Positions 14,711 to 22,923 of a stretch of 64,000 nucleotides of DNA are shown in pieces (position 1 is the first letter of the stretch; the number at the start of each line of letters is the position of its first letter). A program made the position numbers and the translations under genes. The DNA is from Mangrovibrevibacter kandeliae (lineage in GTDB: Bacteria > Pseudomonadota > Alphaproteobacteria > Rhizobiales > Rhizobiaceae), in NCBI RefSeq assembly GCF_024519155.1, contig NZ_JANIFJ010000009.1:1-64000 (forward strand), written 5' to 3'. The notes below the pieces were generated by a model, which saw only the letters and a program-made list of their open reading frames with translations, was not told the DNA's origin and ran no database searches.

Positions 14711-15358
14711 GTGAAGGGCGAGGTCGGCGGCTGCGACCTCCTCGGGCTGGCGGAGGGTGAGCCGCCGGTCGTGGTGATCTGCGAGTTGAAGCAGAGCTTC
14801 AGCCTCGAGCTCCTGCTGCAGGGTGTCGACCGGGCCAGCGCCGCGGACGAGATCTGGCTGGCGGCGCGCCTGTCGAAGCGCGGCAAGGGCCGCGAGAGCG
14901 ACGCGCGCTTTCGCAACTTGTGCCGTCGTCTCGGCTTCGGCCTCCTCGGCGTCACCGCCGCCGATGCGGTCGAGGTGCTGTTGTCGCCGGACGCCCCGAT
15001 GCCCCGACGCGATCCGAAGCGACGGTCACGCCTCGTCGCAGAGCATCGCCGGCGTCGCGGCGATCCGACCGCCGGCGGTGGCAACCGGTCACCGGTGATG
15101 ACCGCCTACCGCCAGCAGGCACTCGCATGCGCGGCGATGCTCGCCGAGGCGCCGCTGCGGCCGCGCGATCTGAAGCCGCAAGCGCCGGACGCCGCGAAGA
15201 TCCTGCAACGCGACGTCTATGGCTGGTTCGAGCGGATCGAGCGCGGCTGGTACGGGCTGACGCCGGCAGGGCGCGCCGCCCTGGAGCGCTGGCCGCAGCC
15301 GCAACGGGACGGTGGCGTCCCGCGCCAGACGGACACCGGTGGCGCCGAGCAGCTCTGA
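14711..15358 (+). CDS. DUF2161 protein (PD-(D/E)XK-like phosphodiesterase fold), start region probably frameshifted
   Basis: Recognisable as DUF2161 from VKGEVGGCDLLGL, VVVICELKQSFSLELLLQGVDRA and DEIWLAARL; the acidic residue in GCDLL and the E-x-K in CELK fit a PD-(D/E)XK nuclease site. The family normally starts about 20 residues earlier, with a helix like LYEPVKRFLEGCGY. That helix is present in this frame (14666-14710) and the frame stays open back to a TAA at 14615, but no ATG, GTG or TTG serves it. ATG at 14628 is in another frame and would join if one G were added to GGGG (14642-14645). The conservative GTG at 14711 is given. The C-terminal half resembles a winged helix (YGWFERIERGWYGLTPAGRAAL). 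Function unknown. Confidence 0.7.
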   Translation: MKGEVGGCDLLGLAEGEPPVVVICELKQSFSLELLLQGVDRASAADEIWLAARLSKRGKGRESDARFRNLCRRLGFGLLGVTAADAVEVLLSPDAPMPRRDPKRRSRLVAEHRRRRGDPTAGGGNRSPVMTAYRQQALACAAMLAEAPLRPRDLKPQAPDAAKILQRDVYGWFERIERGWYGLTPAGRAALERWPQPQRDGGVPRQTDTGGAEQL

Positions 15359-15420
15359 AGCGTGCAGGCGCCCCGGGCGGCCATCCCGGCCGAACCCGCC
15401 GAGGAGCCATGGCGGCCGCC

Positions 15421-15819
15421 TCACCCCGCCGCGTACTGTGCGTCGGTCACCGGCTCCAGCCAGTCGATCGCGCGGCCGCCGTCGCTCTCCTGGATCGCGA
15501 CATGCGACATCGCCGTCTTCGGGCCGGCGCCATGCCAATGTTTCTCGCCCGGCGGGATCCAGACCGTGTCGCCTGCGCGGATGGTTTCGACCGGCCCGCC
15601 CCAGAACTGCACGCGGCCGCAGCCGCTCGTCACATACAACGTCTGGCCGAGCGGGTGGGTGTGCCAGTTGGTGCGCGCGCCCGGCGCGAATTGCACCAGC
15701 GCCGACTGGACCCGGGCTGGCGCCGGCGCGTCGTTGATCGCCGTGCGCAGCACCTCGCCGGTGAACCAGTCGGCCGAGGCACGCACCGTCGGCGTCTCTC
15801 CACAGCGCGTGATCGTCAT
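15421..15819 (-). CDS. Cupin similar to manganese-dependent (R)-hydroxynitrile lyases
   Basis: A 132-residue single cupin. The metal-site motifs WHTHPLGQTLYVTSGCG and PPGEKHWHGAGP, and flanking ADWFTGEV, MSHVAIQE and VTDAQY, closely resemble the cupin hydroxynitrile lyase of Granulicella tundricola as I remember it. Those enzymes make or cleave cyanohydrins in vitro; their natural role is unclear. Three His and one Gln are the expected ligands. GGGAGG five bases before ATG at 15819 fixes the start. It is convergent with the DUF2161 gene and downstream of trhO on the same strand. Confidence 0.8.
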   Translation of the reverse strand: MTITRCGETPTVRASADWFTGEVLRTAINDAPAPARVQSALVQFAPGARTNWHTHPLGQTLYVTSGCGRVQFWGGPVETIRAGDTVWIPPGEKHWHGAGPKTAMSHVAIQESDGGRAIDWLEPVTDAQYAAG

Positions 15820-15875
15820 CGCATCCTCCCTTGTTTCCTTCACGCTTCAGCAGAGCAACGAGCGCGGTCGGTGGT

Positions 15876-16796
15876 CTATGCCGCTGCCTCTCCGTCCAGC
15901 TCCGACGCGTCGTCCCCGGCCTCCCGCGCCTCGATCTGCCGGTGACGTGCGCGCAGGCTGCGGGCCTTGTCCGGCGTCAGCCGGTCGATGCAGTGGCGGC
16001 AGGACACCCCCGCCTCGAAGGAGGGCTGCGACAGATCCTCGGCGGTCAGCGGGTACCCGCAGCCGAAGCAGCGGTCCCAGGCGCCCTCCTCCAGCCCGTG
16101 TCCGACCGCGACGCGGTTGTCGAAGACGAAGCAGTCGCCCTCCCACAGACTCTCCTCGGCCGGGACGTCCTCCAGATACTGCAGGATGCCGCCCTTGAGG
16201 TGAAAGACGCTCTCGAAGCCTCTGGCGAGCATGAAGGCCGAGGCCTTCTCGCAGCGGATGCCGCCGGTGCAGAACATGGCGACCTTGCGGTGTCTGGCCG
16301 GATCGAGCGCGCGGTCGACATAGTCCTTGAACTCGGTGAAGGAGCCGATGCACGGGTCCACCGCGCCGCGGAAGGAGCCGACCAGCGTCTCGTAGGCGTT
16401 GCGCGTGTCGAGAACCAACACCTCCGGGTCGGCGATCAGCGCGTTCCAGTCCGCCGGCGCGACATGCGTACCGACGCGCACCGCCGGGTCGGCCTCGGGC
16501 GCGCGCATGGTGATGATCTCCGGCCGGATGCGCACCTTCAGCCGGCCGAACGGCCTATCGTCGGCGCGCGAGAACTTCAGCTCGCCCTGGCGAATGCCGA
16601 GCCGCCGGTCGAGCGTCTCGATCACCGGGTCGAGATCCGCTCCGGCCGCCGCGATCGTGCCGTTGATCCCCTCCTCGGCGATCAGGAGCGTGCCGCAGAC
16701 CCCGTGCGCCTCGCACAGCTCGAGCAGGTCCCGGCGCAGCGAGGCCAGATCGGACAGGCGGACGAAGCGATAGAGGGCGGCGACCGTGTAGCTCAT
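15876..16796 (-). CDS. trhO: tRNA uridine(34) hydroxylase, rhodanese family
   Basis: A 306-residue TrhO (YceA) protein, which makes 5-hydroxyuridine at tRNA position 34 using oxygen. The N-terminal acylphosphatase-like part (about 1-95) includes LLIAEEGINGTI. The rhodanese domain follows, with VLDTRNAYE and the active-site loop MFCTGGIRCEKAS (Cys near residue 177). The C-terminus has the Cys pairs RCFGCGYPL and SCRHC typical of this family. ATG at 16796 begins the conserved MSYTVAALYRFV. Divergent from ilvD. Confidence 0.92.
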   Translation of the reverse strand: MSYTVAALYRFVRLSDLASLRRDLLELCEAHGVCGTLLIAEEGINGTIAAAGADLDPVIETLDRRLGIRQGELKFSRADDRPFGRLKVRIRPEIITMRAPEADPAVRVGTHVAPADWNALIADPEVLVLDTRNAYETLVGSFRGAVDPCIGSFTEFKDYVDRALDPARHRKVAMFCTGGIRCEKASAFMLARGFESVFHLKGGILQYLEDVPAEESLWEGDCFVFDNRVAVGHGLEEGAWDRCFGCGYPLTAEDLSQPSFEAGVSCRHCIDRLTPDKARSLRARHRQIEAREAGDDASELDGEAAA

Positions 16797-16963
16797 GGCA
16801 CGCGCTTGTAACGCACGCGGTCGCGCCTGCAAGGCGCCCCTGTCGACGGGCCGGACAAATGGGCGTATGTCCCTTCGGTTAACGTCAAGGAGAAGCGCGA
16901 GACGTCCCGGCACCGCCCTTGCAAGCCGCCGGAGCGAGCCCGCCAGCGTTCAGGAAACTGCTC

Positions 16964-18793
16964 ATGCCCGCCTACCGCTCCCGCACCACCACCCACGGCC
17001 GCAACATGGCCGGCGCCCGCGGCCTGTGGCGCGCCACCGGCATGAAGGACGACGACTTCGGCAAGCCGATCATTGCGGTGGTCAACTCCTTCACCCAGTT
17101 CGTGCCGGGCCACGTCCACCTGAAGGATCTCGGCCAGCTGGTCGCGCGCGAGATCGAGGCGGCGGGCGGCGTCGCCAAGGAGTTCAACACCATCGCGGTG
17201 GACGACGGCATCGCGATGGGTCACGACGGCATGCTCTATTCGCTGCCGTCGCGCGAGATCATCGCCGACTCGGTCGAGTACATGGTCAATGCACACTGTG
17301 CCGACGCCATGGTCTGCATCTCCAACTGCGACAAGATCACGCCCGGCATGCTGATGGCGTCGCTGCGTCTCAACATTCCCGTCGTCTTCGTCTCGGGCGG
17401 TCCGATGGAGGCCGGCAAGGTCGTCTGGGCCGACCAGGAGAAGAAGCTCGACCTCGTCGACGCGATGGTCGCCGCCGCCGACGACCGCGTGTCGGACGAA
17501 GAGGTGCAGGTGATCGAGCGCTCGGCCTGCCCGACCTGCGGCTCCTGCTCGGGCATGTTCACCGCCAACTCGATGAACTGCCTGACCGAGGCGCTCGGTC
17601 TGTCGCTGCCCGGCAACGGCTCGACACTCGCCACCCATGCCGATCGCAAGCGCCTGTTCGTCGAGGCCGGCCACCTGATCGTCGACCTCGCCCGGCGCTA
17701 CTACGAACAGGACGATGCGTCCGTGCTGCCGCGCTCGATCGCGAGCTTTGCCTCCTTCGAGAACGCCATGACGCTCGACATCGCGATGGGCGGCTCGACC
17801 AACACGGTGCTGCACCTCCTCGCTGCCGCGCACGAGGGCGAGGTCGACTTCACCATGGCCGACATCGACCGGCTGTCCCGCCGCGTGCCGGTGCTGTGCA
17901 AGGTCGCTCCGGCCGTCGCCAACGTGCACATGGAGGACGTCCACCGCGCCGGCGGCATCATGGCGATCCTCGGGGAGCTCGACCGCGCCGGCCTCCTCGA
18001 CACCTCCGTCGGCTGCGTCCACGCCGAGAGCATCGGCGACGCGCTGGAGCGCTGGGACGTGATGCGCACCGGCAGCCAGTCGGTCGCCGACTTCTACCGC
18101 GCGGCGCCGGGCGGCGTGCCGACCCAGGTCGCCTTCAGCCAGGAGCGCCGCTTCGACGCGCTCGACACAGACCGCGAGGCCGGCGTCATCCGTGACCTCG
18201 AGCACGCCTATTCCAGAGACGGCGGGCTCGCCGTCCTCTACGGCAACCTCGCCGAGGACGGCTGCATCGTGAAGACCGCCGGCGTCGACGCCTCGATCCT
18301 CACCTTCGCCGGGCCGGCCCGGATCTTTGAGAGCCAGGACGCCTCGGTGAAGGCGATCCTGTCGAACCAGATCAACCCCGGCGACATCGTGCTGATCCGC
18401 TACGAGGGACCACGCGGCGGTCCCGGCATGCAGGAGATGCTTTATCCGACGAGCTACCTGAAGTCGAAGGGCCTCGGGAAGGCCTGCGCCCTCGTCACCG
18501 ACGGACGCTTCTCGGGCGGCTCGTCGGGCCTCTCCATCGGCCACGTCTCGCCGGAAGCGGCCGAGGGCGGCGCGATCGGCCTCGTCGAGGAGGGCGACCG
18601 GATCGAGATCGACATCCCGAACCGGCGCATCCACCTCGCCGTCGACGACGCCGAGATCGCCCGCCGCCGCGAGGCGCAGGATCAGAAGGGCTGGCACCCG
18701 GCCGAGGAGCGCAAGCGCCAGGTGTCGACCGCGCTGAAGGCCTATGCCAAGCTCACCACCAGCGCCGCGCGGGGCGCCGTGCGCCAGGTCTGA
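16964..18793 (+). CDS. ilvD: Dihydroxy-acid dehydratase
   Basis: A 609-residue enzyme of branched-chain amino-acid synthesis that dehydrates 2,3-dihydroxy-isovalerate and -methylvalerate. Iron-sulfur cluster Cys lie in [12 protein letters not shown] and [19 protein letters not shown]. Other family landmarks are [43 protein letters not shown] and [15 protein letters not shown] with the active-site Ser. AGGAAA before ATG at 16964 supports the start. Full length for the IlvD group (616 residues in E. coli). No other ilv gene is near. Confidence 0.97.
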   Translation: MPAYRSRTTTHGRNMAGARGLWRATGMKDDDFGKPIIAVVNSFTQFVPGHVHLKDLGQLVAREIEAAGGVAKEFNTIAVDDGIAMGHDGMLYSLPSREIIADSVEYMVNAHCADAMVCISNCDKITPGMLMASLRLNIPVVFVSGGPMEAGKVVWADQEKKLDLVDAMVAAADDRVSDEEVQVIERSACPTCGSCSGMFTANSMNCLTEALGLSLPGNGSTLATHADRKRLFVEAGHLIVDLARRYYEQDDASVLPRSIASFASFENAMTLDIAMGGSTNTVLHLLAAAHEGEVDFTMADIDRLSRRVPVLCKVAPAVANVHMEDVHRAGGIMAILGELDRAGLLDTSVGCVHAESIGDALERWDVMRTGSQSVADFYRAAPGGVPTQVAFSQERRFDALDTDREAGVIRDLEHAYSRDGGLAVLYGNLAEDGCIVKTAGVDASILTFAGPARIFESQDASVKAILSNQINPGDIVLIRYEGPRGGPGMQEMLYPTSYLKSKGLGKACALVTDGRFSGGSSGLSIGHVSPEAAEGGAIGLVEEGDRIEIDIPNRRIHLAVDDAEIARRREAQDQKGWHPAEERKRQVSTALKAYAKLTTSAARGAVRQV

Positions 18794-18816
18794 GAGCCGT
18801 CATCGAGGCGAGTGCG

Positions 18817-18990
18817 GTGAACCTGATTGATCCCGTCGCGACGGAACTTGCCAAGCTCACCGCGACGTTCGTCAACTCCATAGCCGCCGGTCTTGCGATC
18901 GTCGGCGGAGTAGGACCGGTCGGGAACGCGCTGAACCTCACGTCGACGGCCACGGATCTCGTTTGGCTCCTCGTGGCGAGCTGCCTTTGA
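18817..18990 (+). CDS. Small hydrophobic protein (57 aa), unknown
   Basis: A GTG-started frame with GAGGCG eight bases upstream, 23 bases after ilvD. The peptide has a polar start (MNLIDPVATELAKL), a hydrophobic helix (FVNSIAAGLAIVGGVGPVGNAL) and a second short one (VWLLVASCL). It looks like a small membrane protein. The family is unknown to me, so expression and function are open. Confidence 0.45.
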   Translation: MNLIDPVATELAKLTATFVNSIAAGLAIVGGVGPVGNALNLTSTATDLVWLLVASCL

Positions 18991-19052
18991 ATTGGAGCGG
19001 CCCTGTCTCTACACTTGGGAGCAAGAGCCTGCCTTCGAAGGGAGTTGCGCAA

Positions 19053-19172
19053 ATGAGCGACGCAAAGATGTGGCTCATGTTGTTTCCAGCGGTCAGCTTG
19101 ACCATCGTCGGCGTCAGCGTCCTGCTTGTCACGAGCTGGCAGTCGGACCGCGAGGCGCGCAAGCGCAAGTGA
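19053..19172 (+). CDS. Small single-span membrane protein (39 aa)
   Basis: ATG at 19053 has GGGAG eight bases upstream. The peptide has one hydrophobic span (MLFPAVSLTIVGVSVLLVTS) and a charged C-terminal tail (REARKRK) that would sit in the cytoplasm. It lies 62 bases after the previous small protein gene; the two may be co-transcribed behind ilvD. No family recognised. Confidence 0.5.
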   Translation: MSDAKMWLMLFPAVSLTIVGVSVLLVTSWQSDREARKRK

Positions 19173-19202
19173 GACGGTCGGCGCGCTGACCCTCTTTTGC
19201 AC

Positions 19203-19219
19203 CGCAATGGCTCATTGCG
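19203..19219. promoter_or_regulatory. Palindrome upstream of the sugar ABC operon
   Basis: CGCAATGgctCATTGCG is a perfect 7-3-7 dyad, 130 bases upstream of the ATPase gene. It is a plausible operator for a regulator of the sugar importer; no regulator gene is adjacent. Confidence 0.4.
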
Positions 19220-19303
19220 CCTTACCGGACCCGATGCTAGCCTTTCCAGCGGCCGACGCGGAGGATGACTTCGGCCATTTCGTCGCGTTGGGAGGCGCGT
19301 TCG

Positions 19304-19357
19304 ATGCCGAAGATCAGGTGCACGGCCAAGGCCGTGCCGTTCTACATCGATGTCTGA
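19304..19357 (+). CDS. Possible leader peptide (17 aa) overlapping the ABC ATPase start
   Basis: ATG at 19304 follows a strong ribosome site (GGGAGGCG, spacing about 7). The frame ends at TGA 19355-19357, eight bases inside the next gene, whose ATG at 19350 has no ribosome site of its own. The arrangement would allow ribosomes ending here to restart on the ATPase gene. The peptide (MPKIRCTAKAVPFYIDV) is not recognised. Alternatively it is a remnant of a longer gene. Confidence 0.35.
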   Translation: MPKIRCTAKAVPFYIDV

Positions 19358-20885
19358 CGTGCAGAGCCGGGGGAGCGGTTCGGACAGCGCCCCGGTGCTC
19401 GAGGCGCGTGGGCTGTCGCGCAGCTTCGGCCCGGTCGAGGTGCTCGGCAACATCGGCTTCGGCCTGAAGGCCGGCGAGATCCACGCGATCATCGGGGAAA
19501 ACGGCGCCGGCAAATCGACGCTGATGAAGATCCTGTCGGGTCATCTGGCGCCCACGCGCGGCGACATCCTGCTCGACGGCGAGCCGGTGCGCTTCTCCGG
19601 CCCCGTGGAAGCGGAAGCGCGCGGCATCGTGCTCGTGCACCAGGAGATCCTGCTCGCGCCGGACCTGACGGTCGCGCAGAACATCTATCTCGGCCGCGAG
19701 GTCTCGCGCGGCCTCACGATGAACGACCGGGCCATGAACGAGGGCGCGGCGGAGGCCGTGCGCAGCCTCGGCGCCGCGCTCGATCCCCGGGCCACCGTCG
19801 CGCGCCTGTCGATCGCCCAGCGCCAGATCGTCCAGATCGCCCGCAGCCTGCTCGTGCCGCATCGCGTCGTGATCTTCGACGAGCCGACGGCGTCACTGAC
19901 GCCGCACGAGACCGAGGCGCTGCTGCGCGTGATCGGGGACATCCGGGCGAAGGGCGTCGGCGTCCTCTACATCTCGCACCGCCTGCCGGAGGTCAAAGAG
20001 ATCGCCGACCGGGTGACGGTGCTGCGCGACGGCCGCCTCGTCGCCACGCACGCGTCCGCCGAGTTGCAGCCGGCCGACATGGCGCGGCTGATGGTCGGGC
20101 GCGACGTCGCCAAGCTCTATCCGGAACGCCATGCCGAGCGCGCCCCGGAGCCGGTGCTGAGGGTCGAGGAGTTCACCGTGCCCGGCCACGCCGAGGCCGC
20201 GAGCTTCACCTTGAACAAGGGCGAGATCCTCGGCTTCGCCGGGTTGATCGGCGCCGGCCGGACGGAGCTGATGGAAGGGATCGTCGGGCTGCGGCCGGGC
20301 CACGGCTCGATCCATCTGAACGGCGCGTCGGCGCGCTTTCCCAGCGTCCATGCCAGCCTCAAGGCCGGCATCGCCTATCTGAGCGAGGACCGGAAGGGCA
20401 AAGGCCTGCTGCTCGCCAAGGATCTCGCCACCAACCTGACGCTTGCGGCGGTGGAGCGCTTTCGGCGCGGCATCGGCATCGACCGCAGGCGCGAGCGCGC
20501 CGCGCTCGACACCGCCATCCGCGACTTCGACATCCGCACCGGGCGAACTGACCTCCTGGCCGGCCAGCTGTCGGGCGGGAACCAGCAGAAGCTGCTCATC
20601 GCCAAGATGATGCTGCTCGATCCGCGGATCGTCATCATCGACGAGCCGACGCGCGGCATCGACATCGGCACCAAGCAGCAGATCTACAGCTTCATCGCCG
20701 GGCTCGCCGCCGAGGGCCGCTCGATCATCGTGGTGTCCTCCGAGATGCCCGAGCTGATCGGCATCTGCGATCGCATCCTCGTCATGCGATCGGGCCGCAT
20801 CGTCGGCGAGGTCGCGGGCGAACGCATGACCGAGGACGAGATCGTGGTTCTCGCGACCGGGGTCGAAACGAGAGAGGCCGCCTGA
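19350..20885 (+). CDS. Sugar ABC transporter ATP-binding protein (RbsA/MglA type, two cassettes)
   Basis: A 511-residue tandem ATPase. Cassette one has Walker A GENGAGKST (about residue 48), LSIAQRQIVQIARSL as signature and VVIFDEPTASLT as Walker B. Cassette two has the degenerate nucleotide site GLIGAGRTELME typical of this group, LSGGNQQKLLIAKMM and IVIIDEPTRGIDIG. It energises import of a monosaccharide or polyol with the permease and binding protein that follow. No ribosome site is visible; translation may depend on the short frame just upstream. Confidence 0.93.
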   Translation: MSDVQSRGSGSDSAPVLEARGLSRSFGPVEVLGNIGFGLKAGEIHAIIGENGAGKSTLMKILSGHLAPTRGDILLDGEPVRFSGPVEAEARGIVLVHQEILLAPDLTVAQNIYLGREVSRGLTMNDRAMNEGAAEAVRSLGAALDPRATVARLSIAQRQIVQIARSLLVPHRVVIFDEPTASLTPHETEALLRVIGDIRAKGVGVLYISHRLPEVKEIADRVTVLRDGRLVATHASAELQPADMARLMVGRDVAKLYPERHAERAPEPVLRVEEFTVPGHAEAASFTLNKGEILGFAGLIGAGRTELMEGIVGLRPGHGSIHLNGASARFPSVHASLKAGIAYLSEDRKGKGLLLAKDLATNLTLAAVERFRRGIGIDRRRERAALDTAIRDFDIRTGRTDLLAGQLSGGNQQKLLIAKMMLLDPRIVIIDEPTRGIDIGTKQQIYSFIAGLAAEGRSIIVVSSEMPELIGICDRILVMRSGRIVGEVAGERMTEDEIVVLATGVETREAA

Positions 20886-20889
20886 CACC

Positions 20890-21894
20890 GTGAGCACCGC
20901 CGCCCCGACAGCCCCTGCCCGCCCGCGCGTGGCGCGTGAGATCGACCTGCGCGCCGTCGCACCGTTTCTGGCGCTCGCGCTGCTTCTCGTCCTGGGCACG
21001 CTGGCGAACGACAACTTCCTGTCGATCGCCAACCTGACCAACGTCATCACCCGCAGCGCCTTCATCGCGATCATCGCGGTCGGCGCCACCTACGTGATCT
21101 CCTCGGGCGGGCTCGACCTTTCCGTCGGCTCGATGGTGGCCTTCGTGGCCAGCCTGATGATCCTGTTCCTCAATTCGGGCACCATCGCCGACCCGACGAC
21201 CAATCTCCTCGCCGGCGTCGTGCTGGCGATCGTCATCGGCGCGCTGTGCGGCCTTGCCAACGGCCTGATCGTCACGCTCGGCCGCATCGAGCCGTTCATC
21301 GTGACGCTCGGCACGATGGGGATCTTCCGCGGCCTCACCACCTGGCTCAGCCAGGGCGGCGCGATCACGCTGCGCGACCGCGACGTGCAGTCGCTCTACC
21401 GCCCTGTCTATTTCGGCGAGATCCTGGGCGTGCCGATCCCGATCCTGTTCATCGCCGCGACGGCCGCGCTCGCCGCCTTCGTGCTCTACCGCACGCGCTA
21501 CGGCCGGCATCTGCTGGCGGTCGGCTCGAACGAGGACGTGGCGCGCTATTCCGGCCTGCCGGTGGGGCGGGTGCGGACCCTTGCCTATGTCGTACAGGGG
21601 CTCTGCGTCGCCGTCGCCGTCCTCCTCTACGTGCCGCGGCTCGGATCGACGACCGCGACCACCGGCACGCTGTGGGAGCTGCAGGCAATCACCGCCGTCG
21701 TCGTCGGCGGCACCGCGCTGCGCGGCGGCGTCGGGCGCATCTGGGGCACCGTCTGCGGCGCCTTCATCCTCGAGATCGTCGGCAACATCATGCTGCTGTC
21801 GAACTTCGTCAGCGAGTACCTGATCGCCGCGATCCAGGGGGCGATCATCATCGTCGCCATGCTGGTGCAGCGCTCGCTCGCGCGCCGAAGCTGA
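20890..21894 (+). CDS. Sugar ABC transporter permease (RbsC type)
   Basis: A 334-residue inner-membrane permease of the branched-chain amino acid/ribose superfamily with eight to ten hydrophobic spans. SSGGLDLSVGSMVAF, LVNGL-like LANGLIVTLGRIEPFIVTLGTMGIFRG and GGVGRIWGTVCGAFILEIVGNIM are landmarks of RbsC proteins. GTG at 20890 starts four bases after the ATPase stop. Probably a homodimer with one two-cassette ATPase. Confidence 0.93.
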   Translation: MSTAAPTAPARPRVAREIDLRAVAPFLALALLLVLGTLANDNFLSIANLTNVITRSAFIAIIAVGATYVISSGGLDLSVGSMVAFVASLMILFLNSGTIADPTTNLLAGVVLAIVIGALCGLANGLIVTLGRIEPFIVTLGTMGIFRGLTTWLSQGGAITLRDRDVQSLYRPVYFGEILGVPIPILFIAATAALAAFVLYRTRYGRHLLAVGSNEDVARYSGLPVGRVRTLAYVVQGLCVAVAVLLYVPRLGSTTATTGTLWELQAITAVVVGGTALRGGVGRIWGTVCGAFILEIVGNIMLLSNFVSEYLIAAIQGAIIIVAMLVQRSLARRS

Positions 21895-21956
21895 ACCGAG
21901 CCGGGCGGACGGGTCGCGCCCGGCAGGACCACGAGACCCGATTTGGGAGGAGGATC

Positions 21957-22919
21957 ATGAGACAGCAGTTCTTCGGGCTGGCGGTCGCGGCCGTCGCCGC
22001 CTTCGCCGCCCTGGCCCAGCCGGCCAGCGCGCAGGAGGGCAAGAAATACACCGTCGGCGTGTCGATTCCGGCGGCCGATCACGGCTGGACGGCGGGCGTC
22101 GTCTTCCACGCGCAGCGCGTCGCCAAGCTCCTGATGGAGGAGCACCCGGGGCTGAACGTCGTGGTCAAGACCTCGCCGGACCCGGCGAGCCAGGCGAATG
22201 CCGTGCAGGATCTCGCCGTGCAGGGCCTCGACGCGCTGGTGATCCTGCCGACCGATCCCGATCCCCTGGTCAACGCGATCCAGCAGGTCAAGGACGGCGG
22301 CGCCTTCGTCGCGCTCGTCGACCGGGCGCCGTCCGACAACGACGATTCGGTGCGCGACCTCTACGTCGCCGGCAACAATCCGGCGCTCGGCCGGGTCGCC
22401 GGCGAGTACATCGCCAAGACGACGCCGGACGCACAGGTGGTCGTGGTCAGAGGCCTGCCGATCCCGATCGACCAGCAGCGCCAGGACGGCTTCGACGAGG
22501 GCATCAAGGGCTCGAACGTCAAGGTGCTCGACCGGCAGTACGGCAACTGGAACCGCGACGATGCCTTCCGGGTGATGCAGGACTACCTGACCAAGTACCC
22601 GAAGATCGACGTCGTGTGGTGCCAGGACGACGACATGGCTGTCGGCGTCCTCGAGGCGATCGAACAGGCGAACCGCAGCGACATCCAGTACGTGGTCGCC
22701 GGCGCCGGCTCGAAGGACATGATCAAGCGCGTCATGGACGGCGACAAGATGATCCCGGTCGACGTCCTGTATCCGCCGGCAATGGTCGGCACCGCAATGG
22801 AGCTGACGGTCGCCCATCTCTATGACCAGACGCCGGTCAGCGGCAGCTACATCCTCGACGCGACGCTGGTGACGAAGGACAACGCCAAGGAGTTCTACTT
22901 CCCCGAGTCGCCCTTCTGA
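21957..22919 (+). CDS. Sugar ABC transporter periplasmic binding protein
   Basis: A 320-residue type-1 periplasmic binding protein (RbsB-like). A Sec signal ends at PASA (about residue 25). The mature part starts with YTVGVSIPAADHGWTAGVVFHAQ, then LVILPTDPDPLVNAIQQVKDGGAFVALVDRAP and VWCQDDDMAVGVLEAIE, where ligand-contacting Asp, Arg and Asn are usually found. GGGAGGAGG before ATG at 21957 is the strongest ribosome site of the operon, in line with the excess in which binding proteins are made. The sugar is unknown. Confidence 0.92.
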   Translation: MRQQFFGLAVAAVAAFAALAQPASAQEGKKYTVGVSIPAADHGWTAGVVFHAQRVAKLLMEEHPGLNVVVKTSPDPASQANAVQDLAVQGLDALVILPTDPDPLVNAIQQVKDGGAFVALVDRAPSDNDDSVRDLYVAGNNPALGRVAGEYIAKTTPDAQVVVVRGLPIPIDQQRQDGFDEGIKGSNVKVLDRQYGNWNRDDAFRVMQDYLTKYPKIDVVWCQDDDMAVGVLEAIEQANRSDIQYVVAGAGSKDMIKRVMDGDKMIPVDVLYPPAMVGTAMELTVAHLYDQTPVSGSYILDATLVTKDNAKEFYFPESPF

Positions 22920-22923
22920 TCGA

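Noticed and set aside
14470-14760. 96-codon frame upstream of the DUF2161 gene
   Set aside because: Proline/alanine-rich, no ribosome site, and it overlaps the real DUF2161 frame in another phase.
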